From Lepidurus packardi (Eukaryota > Arthropoda > Branchiopoda > Notostraca > Triopsidae), in assembly GCA_023053545.1 (NCBI GenBank), contig JAKZAN010000067.1:1-64000 (forward strand): a stretch of 64,000 bases of DNA, written 5' to 3'. Made by a program: the position numbers and the translations under genes. The notes beneath the pieces were generated by a model. That model made no database searches. It was not told where the DNA came from and saw only the letters and a list, made by a program, of their open reading frames with translations. Shown here piece by piece: positions 31,501 to 46,300 of this stretch (its first letter is position 1; the number at the start of each line of letters is the position of its first letter).

Positions 31501-31700
31501 ACGTATTGAATTAATTCCTTACTGACTGAACTAATTAGTTACGGACTGAATTAATTCCTTACTGACTGAATTAATTCCATACGGACTGAATTAATTCTTT
31601 ACGGACTGAATTAATTCCTTACGGAATGAATTAATTCTTTACGGACTGAATTAATTCCTTACGGACTGAACTAACTCCTTACGGACTAAATTAATTCCTT
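24441..31700. repeat. Segment pair 5,730 bp apart
   Basis: Monomer order from about 24440 to 25140 recurs exactly from about 30170 to 30870 at a 5,730-bp offset (CTTACCGACTT at 24451 and 30181, landmark at about 25140 and 30870). Similar order continues to about 25.9/31.6 kb with whole-monomer indels. The span given covers both copies and the material between them. Confidence 0.75.
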
Positions 31701-34190
31701 ACGGACTGAATTAATTCCTTACGGAATGAATTAATTCATTACGGACTTAATTAGTTCCTTACGGACTTAATTAATTAATTACGGACTTAATTAATTCATT
31801 ACGGACTTAATTAATTCATTTCAGGCTGAATTAATTCCTTACTGACTGAATTAATTAGTTACGGACTGAATTAATTCCTTACGGACTGAATTAATTAGTT
31901 ACGGACTGAATTAATTAGTTACGGACTGAATTAATTCCTTACGGACTGAATAAATTAGTTACGGACTGAATTAATTCCTTACGGACTGAATTAATTCCTT
32001 ACGGACTGTATTAATTCTTTATGATTGATTGAATTCCTTACTAACTGAATTAATTAGTTACGGACTGAATTAATTCCTTACGGACTGAATTAATTCTTTA
32101 CGGACTGAATTAATTCCTTACGGAATGAATTAATTCTTTACGGACTGAATTAATCATTACGGACTGAATTAATTCATTACGGACTTAATTAATTCATTAC
32201 GTATTGAATTAATTCCTTACTGACTGAACTAATTAGTTACGGACTGAATTAATTCCTTACTGACTGAATTAATTAGTTACGGACTGAATTAATTCCTTAC
32301 GGACTGAATTAATTCCTTACGGACTGAATTAATTCCTTACGGACTGTATTAATTCCTAATGATTGATTGAATTAATTACTAACCGAATTAGTTGGTTACG
32401 GACTGAATTAATTCCTTACGGACTGAACTAACTCCTTACGAACTAAATTAATTCCTTACGAACTGAATTAATTCCTTACGGAATGAATTAATTCATTTCG
32501 GACTTAATTAAATCCTTACCGACATAACTAATTCCTTACGGAATGAATTAATTCCATACGTACTTAATTAGTTCCTTACGGACTTAATTAGTTCCTTACG
32601 GACTTAATTAATTCATTACGGACTTAATTAATTAATTACGGACTTAATTAATTCATTACGGACTTAATTAATTCATTACGTATTGAATTAATTCCTTACT
32701 GACTGAACTAATTAGTTACGGACTGAATTAATTCCTTACTGACTGAATTAATTCCATACGGACTGAATTAATTCTTTACGGACTGAATTAATTCCTTACG
32801 GAATGAATTAATTCTTTACGGACTGAATTAATTCCTTACGGACTGAACTAACTCCTTACGGACTAAATTAATTCCTTACGGACTGAATTAATTCCTTACG
32901 GAATGAATTAATTCATTACGGACTTAATTAAATCCTTACCGACATAATTAATTCCTAACGGAATGAATTAATTCCTTACGTACTTAATTAGTTCCTTACG
33001 GACTTAATTAATTAATTACGGACTTAATTAATTCATTACGGACTTAATTAATTCATTTCAGGCTGAATTAATTCCTTACTGACTGAATTAATTAGTTACG
33101 GACTGAATTAATTCCTTACGGACTGAATTAATTAGTTACGGACTGAATTAATTAGTTACGGACTGAATTAATTCCTTACGGACTGAATAAATTAGTTACG
33201 GACTGAATTAATTCCTTACGGACTGAATTAATTCCTTACGGACTGTATTAATTCTTTATGATTGATTGAATTCCTTACTAACTGAATTAATTAGTTACGG
33301 ACTGAATTAATTCCTTACGGACTGAATTAATTCTTTACGGACTGAATTAATTCCTTACGGAATGAATTAATTCTTTACGGACTGAATTAATCATTACGGA
33401 CTGAATTAATTCATTACGGACTTAATTAATTCATTACGTATTGAATTAATTCCTTACTGACTGAACTAATTAGTTACGGACTGAATTAATTCCTTACTGA
33501 CTGAATTAATTAGTTACGGACTGAATTAATTCCTTACGGACTGAATTAATTCCTTACGGACTGAATTAATTCCTTACGGACTGTATTAATTCCTAATGAT
33601 TGATTGAATTAATTACTAACCGAATTAGTTGGTTACGGACTGAATTAATTCCTTACGGACTGAACTAACTCCTTACGAACTAAATTAATTCCTTACGAAC
33701 TGAATTAATTCCTTACGGAATGAATTAATTCATTTCGGACTTAATTAAATCCTTACCGACATAACTAATTCCTTACGGAATGAATTAATTCCATACGTAC
33801 TTAATTAGTTCCTTACGGACTTAATTAATTCATTACAGACTTAATTAATTCATTACGGACTTAATTAATTCTTTACGGACTGAATTAATTCCTTACGGAA
33901 TGAATTAATTCTCTACGGACTGAATTAATTTCTTACGGACTGAACTAACTCCTTACGGACTAAATTAATTCCTTACGGACTGAATTAATTCCTTACGGAA
34001 TGAATTAATTCATTACGGACTTAATTAAATCCTTACCGACATAATTAATTCCTTACGGAATGAATTAATTCCTTACGTACTTAATTAGTTCCTTACGGAC
34101 TTAATTAATTCATTACGGACTTAATTAATTCATTACGGACTTAATTAATTCATTACTTACTTAATTAATTCATTACGTATTGAATTAATT
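26047..34190. repeat. 1,237-bp higher-order repeat, dispersed pairs
   Basis: The marker CCTAACGGAATG occurs at 26047 and 27284, at 28523 and 29760, and at 32954. CCTAATGATTG occurs at 26685, 29161, 32355 and 33592. Spacings of 1,237 bp (62 monomers minus 3 bp) and 2,476 bp, close to twice that, define a unit repeated in pairs. The block 26040-27700 repeats as a whole at 28520-30180 (offset 2,476 bp). Other satellite blocks separate the pairs. No gene is present. Confidence 0.8.
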
Positions 34191-37100
34191 CCTTACTGAC
34201 TGAACTAATTAGTTACGGACTGAATTAATTCCTTACTGACTGAATTAATTAGCTACGGACTGAATTAATTCCTTACGGACTGAATTAATTCCTTACGGAC
34301 TGAATTTATTCTTTACGGACTGAATTAATTCCTTACGGAATGAATTAATTCCTTACGGACTGAATTAATTCCTTACGGACTGTATTAATTCCTAATGATT
34401 GATTGAATTAATTACTAACCGAATTAGTTGGTTACGGACTGAATTAATTCCTTACGGACTGAACTAACTCCTTACGAACTAAATTAATTCCTTACGAACT
34501 GAATTAATTCCTTACGGAATGAATTAATTCATTTCGGACTTAATTAAATCCTTACCGACATAACTAATTCCTTACGGAATGAATTAATTCCATACGTACT
34601 TAATTAGTTCCTTACGGACTTAATTAATTCATTACAGACTTAATTAATTCATTACGGACTTAATTAATTCTTTACGGACTGAATTAATTCCTTACGGAAT
34701 GAATTAATTCTCTACGGACTGAATTAATTTCTTACGGACTGAACTAACTCCTTACGGACTAAATTAATTCCTTACGGACTGAATTAATTCCTTACGGAAT
34801 GAATTAATTCATTACGGACTTAATTAAATCCTTACCGACATAATTAATTCCTTACGGAATGAATTAATTCCTTACGTACTTAATTAGTTCCTTACGGACT
34901 TAATTAATTCATTACGGACTTAATTAATTCATTACGGACTTAATTAATTCATTACTTACTTAATTAATTCATTACGTATTGAATTAATTCCTTACTGACT
35001 GAACTAATTAGTTACGGACTGAATTAATTCCTTACTGACTGAATTAATTAGCTACGGACTGAATTAATTCCTTACGGACTGAATTAATTCCTTACGGACT
35101 GAATTTATTCTTTACGGACTGAATTAATTCCTTACGGAATGAATTAATACTTTACGGACTGAATTAATTCCTTACGGACTGAATTAATTCCTTACGGACT
35201 GAACTAACTCCTTACGGACTAAATTAATTCCTTACGGATTGAATTAATTCCTTACGGAATGAATTAATTCATTACGGACTTAATTAAATCCTTACCGACA
35301 TAATTAATTCCTTACGGAATGAATTAATTCCTTACGTACTTAATTAGTTCCTTACGGACTTAATTTAATTAATTACGGACTTAATTAATTCATTACCGAC
35401 TTAATTAATTCATTTCGGGCTGAATTAATTCCTTACTGACTGAATTAATTAGTTACGGACTGAATTAATTCCTTACGGACTGAATTAATTAGTTACGGAC
35501 TGAATTAATTAGTTACGGACTGAATTAATTCCTTACGGACTGAATAAATTAGTTACGGACTGAATTAATTCCTTACGGACTGAATTAATTCCTTACGGAC
35601 TGTATTAATTCTTTATGATTGATTGAATTCCTTACTAACTGAATTAATTAGTTACGGACTGAATTAATTCCTTACGGACTGAATTAATTCTTTACGGACT
35701 GAATTAATTCCTTACGGAATGAATTAATTCTTTACGGACTGAATTAATTCATTACGGACTGAATTAATTCATTACGGACTTAATTAATTCATTACGTATT
35801 GAATTAATTCCTTACTGACTGAACTAATTAGTTACGGACTGAATTAATTCCTTACTGACTGAATTAATTAGTTACGGACTGAATTAATTCCTTACGGACT
35901 GAATTAATTCCTTACGGACTGAATTAATTCCTTACGGACTGTATTAATTCCTAATGATTGATTGAATTAATTACTAACCGAATTAGTTGGTTACGGACTG
36001 AATTAATTCCTTACGGACTGAACTAACTCCTTACGAACTAAATTAATTCCTTACGAACTGAATTAATTCCTTACGGAATGAATTAATTCATTTCGGACTT
36101 AATTAAATCCTTACCGACATAACTAATTCCTTACGGAATGAATTAATTCCATACGTACTTAATTAGTTCCTTACGGACTTAATTAATTCATTACAGACTT
36201 AATTAATTCATTACGGACTTAATTAATTCTTTACGGACTGAATTAATTCCTTACGGAATGAATTAATTCTCTACGGACTGAATTAATTTCTTACGGACTG
36301 AACTAACTCCTTACGGACTAAATTAATTCCTTACGGACTGAATTAATTCCTTACGGAATGAATTAATTCATTACGGACTTAATTAAATCCTTACCGACAT
36401 AATTAATTCCTTACGGAATGAATTAATTCCTTACGTACTTAATTAGTTCCTTACGGACTTAATTAATTCATTACGGACTTAATTAATTCATTACGGACTT
36501 AATTAATTCATTACTTACTTAATTAATTCATTACGTATTGAATTAATTCCTTACTGACTGAACTAATTAGTTACGGACTGAATTAATTCCTTACTGACTG
36601 AATTAATTAGCTACGGACTGAATTAATTCCTTACGGACTGAATTAATTCCTTACGGACTGAATTTATTCTTTACGGACTGAATTAATTCCTTACGGAATG
36701 AATTAATTCCTTACGGACTGAATTAATTCCTTACGGACTGTATTAATTCCTAATGATTGATTGAATTAATTACTAACCGAATTAGTTGGTTACGGACTGA
36801 ATTAATTCCTTACGGACTGAACTAACTCCTTACGAACTAAATTAATTCCTTACGAACTGAATTAATTCCTTACGGAATGAATTAATTCATTTCGGACTTA
36901 ATTAAATCCTTACCGACATAACTAATTCCTTACGGAATGAATTAATTCCATACGTACTTAATTAGTTCCTTACGGACTTAATTAATTCATTACAGACTTA
37001 ATTAATTCATTACGGACTTAATTAATACTTTACGGACTGAATTAATTCCTTACGGAATGAATTAATTCTCTACGGACTGAATTAATTTCTTACGGACTGA

Positions 37101-38340
37101 ACTAACTCCTTACGGACTAAATTAATTCCTTACGGACTGAATTAATTCCTTACGGAATGAATTAATTCATTACGGACTTAATTAAATCCTTACCGACATA
37201 ATTAATTCCTTACGGAATGAATTAATTCCTTACGTACTTAATTAGTTCCTTACGGACTTAATTAATTCATTACGGACTTAATTAATTCATTACGGACTTA
37301 ATTAATTCATTACTTACTTAATTAATTCATTACGTATTGAATTAATTCCTTACTGACTGAACTAATTAGTTACGGACTGAATTAATTCCTTACTGACTGA
37401 ATTAATTAGCTACGGACTGAATTAATTCCTTACGGACTGAATTAATTCCTTACGGACTGAATTTATTCTTTACGGACTGAATTAATTCCTTACGGAATGA
37501 ATTAATACTTTACGGACTGAATTAATTCCTTACGGACTGAATTAATTCCTTACGGACTGAACTAACTCCTTACGGACTAAATTAATTCCTTACGGATTGA
37601 ATTAATTCCTTACGGAATGAATTAATTCATTACGGACTTAATTAAATCCTTACCGACATAATTAATTCCTTACGGAATGAATTAATTCCTTACGTACTTA
37701 ATTAGTTCCTTACGGACTTAATTTAATTAATTACGGACTTAATTAATTCATTACCGACTTAATTAATTCATTTCGGGCTGAATTAATTCCTTACTGACTG
37801 AATTAATTAGTTACGGACTGAATTAATTCCTTACGGACTGAATTAATTAGTTACGGACTGAATTAATTAGTTACGGACTGAATTAATTCCTTACGGACTG
37901 AATAAATTAGTTACGGACTGAATTAATTCCTTACGGACTGAATTAATTACTTACGGACTGTATTAATTCTTTATGATTGATTGAATTCCTTACTAACTGA
38001 ATTAATTAGTTACGGACTGAATTAATTCCTTACGGACTGAATTAATTCTTTACGGACTGAATTAATTCCTTACGGAATGAATTAATTCTTTACGGACTGA
38101 ATTAATTCATTACGGACTGAATTAATTCATTACGGACTTAATTAATTCATTACGTATTGAATTAATTCCTTACTGACTGAACTAATTAGTTACGGACTGA
38201 ATTAATTCCTTACTGACTGAATTAATTAGTTACGGACTGAATTAATTCCTTACGGACTGAATTAATTCCTTACGGACTGAATTAATTCCTTACGGACTGT
38301 ATTAATTCCTTATGATTGATTGAATTAATTACTAACCGAA
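33070..38340. repeat. 2,358-bp higher-order repeat with nested 799-bp duplication
   Basis: The marker CTCTACGG is found at 33911, 34710, 36269 and 37068, and CCTAATGATTG at 33592, 34391, 35950 and 36749. Spacings alternate 799 and 1,559 bp, summing to 2,358 bp. Two full units (about 33070-35420 and 35420-37780) and part of a third are present. The 799-bp step is itself a tandem duplication (40 monomers minus 1 bp), so a duplication was nested first and then the whole block was amplified. Confidence 0.87.
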
Positions 38341-38849
38341 TTAGTTAGTTACGGACTGAATTAATTCCTTACGGACTGAATTAATTCTTTACGGACTGAA
38401 TTAATTCCTTACGGAATGAATTAATTCTTTACGGACTGAATTAATTCCTTACGGACTGAATTAATTCCTTACGGACTGAACTAACTCCTTACGGACTAAA
38501 TTAATTCCTTACGAACTGAATTAATTCCTTACGGAATGAATTAATTCATTACGGACTTAATTAAATCCTTACCGACATAACTAATTCCTTACGGAATGAA
38601 TTAATTCCTTACGCACTTAATTAGTTCCTTACGGACTTAATTAATTAATTACGGACTTAATTAATTCATTACGGACTTAATTAATTCATTTCAGGCTGAA
38701 TTAATTCCTTACTGACTGAATTAATTAATTACGGACTGAATTAATTAGTTACGGACTGAATTAATTAGTTACGGACTGAATTAATTCCTTACGGACTGAA
38801 TAAATTAGTTACGGACTGAATTAATTCCTTACGGACTGAATTAATTCCT

Positions 38850-40165
38850 TACGGACTGTAATAATTCTTTATGATTGATTGAATTCCTTACTAACTGAAT
38901 TAATTAGTTACGGACTGAATTAATTCCTTACGGACTGAATTAATTCTTTACGGACTGAATTAATTCCTTACGGAATGAATTAATTCTTTACGGACTGAAT
39001 TAATTCATTACGGACTGAATTAATTCATTACGGACTTAATTAATTCATTACGTATTGAATTAATTCCTTACTGACTGAACTTATTAGTTACGGACTGAAT
39101 TAATTCCTTACTGACTGAATTAATTAGTTACGGACTGAATTAATTCCTTACGGACTGAATTAATTCCCTACGGACTGAATTAATTCCTTACGGACTGAAT
39201 TAATTCCTTACGGACTGTATTAATTCCTAATGATTGATTGAATTAATTACTAACCGAATTAGTTGGTTACGGACTGAATTAATTCCTTACGGACTGAATT
39301 AATTCTTTACGGACTGAATTAATTCCTTACGGAATGAATTAATTCTTTACGGACTGAATTAATTCCTTACGGACTGAATTAATTCCTTACGGACTGAACT
39401 AACTCCTTACGGACTAAATTAATTCCTTACGGACTGAATTAATTCCTTACGGAATGAATTAATTCATTACGGACTTAATTAAATCCTTACCGACATAATT
39501 AATTCCTTACGGACTGTAATAATTCTTTATGATTGATTGAATTCCTTACTAACTGAATTAATTAGTTACGGACTGAATTAATTCCTTACGGACTGAATTA
39601 ATTCTTTACGGACTGAATTAATTCCTTACGGAATGAATTAATTCTTTACGGACTGAATTAATTCATTACGGACTGAATTAATTCATTACGGACTTAATTA
39701 ATTCATTACGTATTGAATTAATTCCTTACTGACTGAACTTATTAGTTACGGACTGAATTAATTCCTTACTGACTGAATTAATTAGTTACGGACTGAATTA
39801 ATTCCTTACGGACTGAATTAATTCCCTACGGACTGAATTAATTCCTTACGGACTGAATTAATTCCTTACGGACTGTATTAATTCCTAATGATTGATTGAA
39901 TTAATTACTAACCGAATTAGTTGGTTACGGACTGAATTAATTCCTTACGGACTGAATTAATTCTTTACGGACTGAATTAATTCCTTACGGAATGAATTAA
40001 TTCTTTACGGACTGAATTAATTCCTTACGGACTGAATTAATTCTTTACGGACTGAATTAATTCCTTACGGAATGAATTAATTCTTTACGGACTGAATTAA
40101 TTCCTTACGGACTGAATTAATTCCTTACGGACTGAACTAACTCCTTACGGACTAAATTAATTCCT
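38850..40165. repeat. 658-bp tandem duplication
   Basis: The rare variant GGACTGTAATAATTC at about 38853 and 39511 and the marker CCTAATGATTG at 39226 and 39884 are 658 bp apart. The copies look nearly identical, suggesting a recent event. Only satellite is present. Confidence 0.8.
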
Positions 40166-40919
40166 TACGGACTGAATTAATTCCTTACGGAATGAATTAA
40201 TTCATTACGGACTTAATTAAATCCTTACCGACATAATTAATTCCTTACGGAATGAATTAGTTCCTTACGTACTTAATTAGTTCCTTACGGACTTAATTAA
40301 TTAATTACGGACTTAATTAATTCATTACGGACTTAATTAATTCATTTCGGGCTGAATTAATTCCTTACTGACTGAATTAATTAGTTACGGACTGAATTAA
40401 TTCCTTACGGACTGAATTAATTAGTTACGGACTGAATTAATTAGTTACGGACTGAATTAATTCCTTACGGACTGTATTAATTCTTTATGATTGATTGAAT
40501 TCCTTACTAACCGAATTAATTAGTTACGGACTGAATTAATTCCTTACGGACTGAATTAATTCTTTACGGACTGAATTAATTCCTTACGGAATGAATTAAT
40601 TCTTTACGGACTGAATTAATTCCTTACGGACTGAATTAATTCCTTACGGACTGAACTAACTCCTTACGGACTAAATTAATTCCTTACGGAATGAATTAAT
40701 TCATTACGGACTTAATTAAATCCTTACCGACATAATTAATTCCTTACGGAATGAATTAATTCATTACGTATTGAATTAATTCCTTACTGACTGAACTAAT
40801 TAGTTACGGACTGAATTAATTCCTTACTGACTGAATTAATTAGTTACGGACTGAATTAATTCCTTACGGACTGAATTAATTCCTTACGGACTGTATTAAT
40901 TCTTTATGATTGATTGAAT

Positions 40920-42720
40920 TCCTTACTAACCGAATTAATTAGTTACGGACTGAATTAATTCCTTACGGACTGAATTAATTCTTTACGGACTGAATTAATT
41001 CCTTACGGAATGAATTAATTCTTTACGGACTGAATTAATTCCTTACGGACTGAATTAATTCCTTACGGACTGAACTAACTCCTTACGGACTAAATTAATT
41101 CCTTACGGACTGAATTAATTCCTTACGGAATGAATTAATTCATTACGGAGTTAATTAAATCCTTACCGACATAATTAATTCCTTACGGAATGAAATAATT
41201 CCTTACGTACTTAATTAGTTCCTTACGGACTTAATTAATTCATTACAGACTTAATTAATTCATTACGGACTTAATTAGTTCATTACGGACTTAATTAATT
41301 CATTACGTATTGAATTAATTCCTTACTGACTGAACTAATTAGTTACGGACTGAATTAATTCCTTACGGATTAAATTAATTAATTACGGACTTAATTAATT
41401 CATTACCGACATAATTAATTCCTTACGGAATGAATTAATTCTTTATGATTGATTGAATTCCTTACTTACTGAATCAATTAGTTACGGACTGAATTAATTC
41501 CTTACGGACGGAATTAATACCTTACGGACTAAATTAATTCCTTACGGACTGAATTAATTCTTTATGATTGATTGAATTCCTTACTTACTGAATTAATTAG
41601 TTCCGGAATGAATTAATTCCTTACGGACTGAATTAATTCCTTACCACCTGAATTAACTACTTAGGGACTGAATTAAATCCTTACGGACTTAATTAATTCA
41701 TTACGGACTGAATTAATTCATTACGGACTGAATTAATTCCTTACGGACAGAATTAATTAACTACGGACTGACTTAATTCCTTACGGACTGAATAAATTCC
41801 TTAAGGACTGAATTAATTACTTACGGACTGAATTAATTCCTTACGGACTGAATTAATTCTTTACGGACTGAATTAATTCCTTACGGAATGAATTAATTCT
41901 TTACGGACTGAATTAATTCCTTACGGACTGAATTAATTCCTTACGGACTGAACTAACTCCTTACGGACTAAATTAATTCCTTACGGACTGAATTAATTCC
42001 TTACGGAATGAATTAATTCATTACGGAGTTAATTAAATCCTTACCGACATAATTAATTCCTTACGGAATGAAATAATTCCTTACGTACTTAATTAGTTCC
42101 TTACGGACTTAATTAATTCATTACAGACTTAATTAATTCATTACGGACTTAATTAGTTCATTACGGACTTAATTAATTCATTACGTATTGAATTAATTCC
42201 TTACTGACTGAACTAATTAGTTACGGACTGAATTAATTCCTTACGGATTAAATTAATTAATTACGGACTTAATTAATTCATTACCGACATAATTAATTCC
42301 TTACGGAATGAATTAATTCTTTATGATTGATTGAATTCCTTACTTACTGAATCAATTAGTTACGGACTGAATTAATTCCTTACGGACGGAATTAATTCCT
42401 TACGGACTAAATTAATTCCTTACGGACTGAATTAATTCTTTATGATTGATTGAATTCCTTACTTACTGAATTAATTAGTTCCGGAATGAATTAATTCCTT
42501 ACGGACTGAATTAATTCCTTACCACCTGAATTAACTACTTAGGGACTGAATTAAATCCTTACGGACTTAATTAATTCATTACGGACTGAATTAATTCATT
42601 ACGGACTGAATTAATTCCTTACGGACAGAATTAATTAACTACGGACTGACTTAATTCCTTACGGACTGAATAAATTCCTTAAGGACTGAATTAATTACTT
42701 ACGGACTGAATTAATTCCTT
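40920..42720. repeat. 878-bp tandem duplication
   Basis: The landmark at 41439 recurs at 42317, and the variant CATTACGGAG at 41141 recurs at 42019, both 878 bp apart (44 monomers minus 2 bp). Copies span about 40920-41800 and 41800-42700. From 42720 to 43390 the satellite is irregular, with CTTAC/CTTATGG variants and no clear period. Confidence 0.8.
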
Positions 42721-43389
42721 ACGGACTGAATAAATTCCTTACAGCCTGATTTAATTCCTTACAGAGTGAATTAACTCCTTACGGCCTGATTTAATTCCTT
42801 ACAGACTGAATTCCTTATGGACTGAATTAATTCGATACGAACTTAATTAATTCCTTACCGACTTAATTAATTCCTTACGTACTGAATTAATTCCTTACGT
42901 ACTGAATTAATTCCTTGCGGACTGAATTAATTCCTTACGGACTGAATTAATTCCTTATGGACTGAATTAATTATTTACGGACTGAATAAATTCCATACGG
43001 CCTGATTTAATTCCTTACAGACTGAATTAACTCTTTACGGCCTGATTTAATTCCTTACAGACTGAATTAATTCATTATGGACTGAATTAATTCATTATGG
43101 ACTGAATTAATTCCTTACGAACGTAATTAATTCCTTACCGACTTAATTAATTCCTTACGTACTGAATTAATTCCTTGCGGACTGAATTAATTCTTTACAG
43201 ACTGAATTAATTCCTTACGGACTGATTTAATTCCTTACGGACTGAATTAATTCCTTACGGATTGAATTAATTCCTTACGGACTGAATTAATTCCTTACGG
43301 AATGAATTAATTCATTACGGAGTTAATTAAATCCTTACCGACATAACTAATTCCTTACGGAATGAATTATTTCCTTACGTACTTAATTA

Positions 43390-46300
43390 ATTCAGTACGG
43401 ACATAATTAATTCATTACGGACTTAATTAATTCATTACGTATTGAATTAATTCCTTACTGACTGAATTAATTAATTACGGACTGAATTAACTACTTACGG
43501 ACAGAATTAATTCTTTACCGACTGAATTAATTCCTTACGGACTTAATTAATTCATTACGGACTGAATTAATTCCTTACGGACTGAATTAATTCTTTATGA
43601 TTGATTGAATTCTTTACTTACTGAATTAATTAGTTAAGGACTGATTTAATTCCTTACGGACTTAATTAATTAATTACGGACTGAATTAACTACTTACGGA
43701 CAGAATTAATTCTTTACCGACTGAATTAATTCCTTGGGGACTGAATTAATTCCTTACGGACTGAATTAATACCTTACGGACTGAATAAATTCCTTACAGC
43801 CTGATTTAATTCCTTACAGAGTGAATTAACTCCTTACGGCCTGATTTAATTCCTTACAGACAGAATTAATTCCTTATGGACTGAATTAATTCCTGACGAA
43901 CTTAATTAATTCCTAACCGACTTAATTAATTCAATACGGACTGAATTAATTTCTTACGGAATGATTTAATTCCTTACAGACTGATTAATTCCTTATTTAA
44001 TGAATTAATTCCTTACCGACATAATTAATTCCTTACGGAATGAATTAATTCCTTACGGACTGAAATTAATTCTTTATGATTGATTGAATTCCTTAGTTAC
44101 TGTATTAATTAGTTACGGACTTAATTATTTCCTTGCCGACTTAATTAATTCCTTACGGACTTAATTAATTCCTTACGGACTGAATTAATTCCTTACGGAA
44201 TGAATTAATTCATTACGGACTTAATTAAATCCTTACCGACATAATTAATTCCTTACGGAATGAATTAATTCCTTACGTACTTAATTAGTTCCTTACGGAC
44301 TTAATTAATTCATTACGTACTTAATTAATTCAGTACGGACTTAATTAATTAATTACGGACTTAATTAATTCATTACGTATTGAATTAATTCCTTACTGAC
44401 TGAATTAATTAATTACGGACTGAATTAACTACTTACGGACAGAATTAATTCTTTACCGACTGAATTAATTCCTTACGGACTTAATTAATTCATTACGGAC
44501 TGAATTAATTCCTTACGGACTGAATTAATTCTTTATGATTGATTGAATTCTTTACTTACTGAATTAATTAGTTAAGGACTGATTTAATTCCTTACGGACT
44601 TAATTAATTAATTACGGACTGAATTAACTACTTACGGACAGAATTAATTCTTTACCGACTGAATTAATTCCTTGGGGACTGAATTAATTCCTTACGGACT
44701 GAATTAATACCTTACGGACTGAATAAATTCCTTACAGCCTGATTTAATTCCTTACAGAGTGAATTAACTCCTTACGGCCTGATTTAATTCCTTACAGACA
44801 GAATTAATTCCTTATGGACTGAATTAATTCCTGACGAACTTAATTAATTCCTTACCGACTTAATTAATTCAATACGGACTGAATTAATTTCTTACGGAAT
44901 GATTTAATTCCTTACAGACTGATTAATTCCTTATTTAATGAATTAATTCCTTACCGACATAATTAATTCCTTACGGAATGAATTAATTCCTTACGGACTG
45001 AAATTAATTCTTTATGATTGATTGAATTCCTTAGTTACTGTATTAATTAGTTACGGACTTAATTATTTCCTTGCCGACTTAATTAATTCCTTACGGACTT
45101 AATTAATTCCTTACGGACTGAATTAATTCCTTACGGAATTAATTAATTCATTACGGACTTAATTAAATCCTTACCGACATAATTAATTCCTTACGGAATG
45201 AATTAATTCCTTACGTACTTAATTAGTTCCTTACGGACTTAATTAATTCATTACGTACTTAATTAATTCAGTACGGACTTAATTAATTAATTACGGACTT
45301 AATTAATTCATTACGTATTGAATTAATTCCTTACTGACTGAATTAATTAATTACGGACTGAATTAACTACTTACGGACAGAATTAATTCTTTACCGACTG
45401 AATTAATTCCTTACGGACTTAATTAATTCATTACGGACTGAATTAATTCCTTACGGACTGAATTAATTCTTTATGATTGATTGAATTCTTTACTTACTGA
45501 ATTAATTAGTTAAGGACTGATTTAATTCCTTACGGACTTAATTAATTAATTACGGACTGAATTAACTACTTACGGACAGAATTAATTCTTTACCGACTGA
45601 ATTAATTCCTTGGGGACTGAATTAATTCCTTACGGACTGAATTAATACCTTACGGACTGAATAAATTCCTTACAGCCTGATTTAATTCCTTACAGAGTGA
45701 ATTAACTCCTTACGGCCTGATTTAATTCCTTACAGACAGAATTAATTCCTTATGGACTGAATTAATTCCTGACGAACTTAATTAATTCCTTACCGACTTA
45801 ATTAATTCAATACGGACTGAATTAATTTCTTACGGAATGATTTAATTCCTTACAGACTGATTAATTCCTTATTTAATGAATTAATTCCTTACCGACATAA
45901 TTAATTCCTTACGGAATGAATTAATTCCTTACGGACTGAAATTAATTCTTTATGATTGATTGAATTCCTTAGTTACTGTATTAATTAGTTACGGACTTAA
46001 TTATTTCCTTGCCGACTTAATTAATTCCTTACGGACTTAATTAATTCCTTACGGACTGAATTAATTCCTTACGGAATGAATTAATTCATTACGGACTTAA
46101 TTAAATCCTTACCGACATAATTAATTCCTTACGGAATGAATTAATTCCTTACGTACTTAATTAGTTCCTTACGGACTTAATTAATTCATTACGTACTTAA
46201 TTAATTCAGTACGGACTTAATTAATTAATTACGGACTTAATTAATTCATTACGTATTGAATTAATTCCTTACTGACTGAATTAATTAATTACGGACTGAA

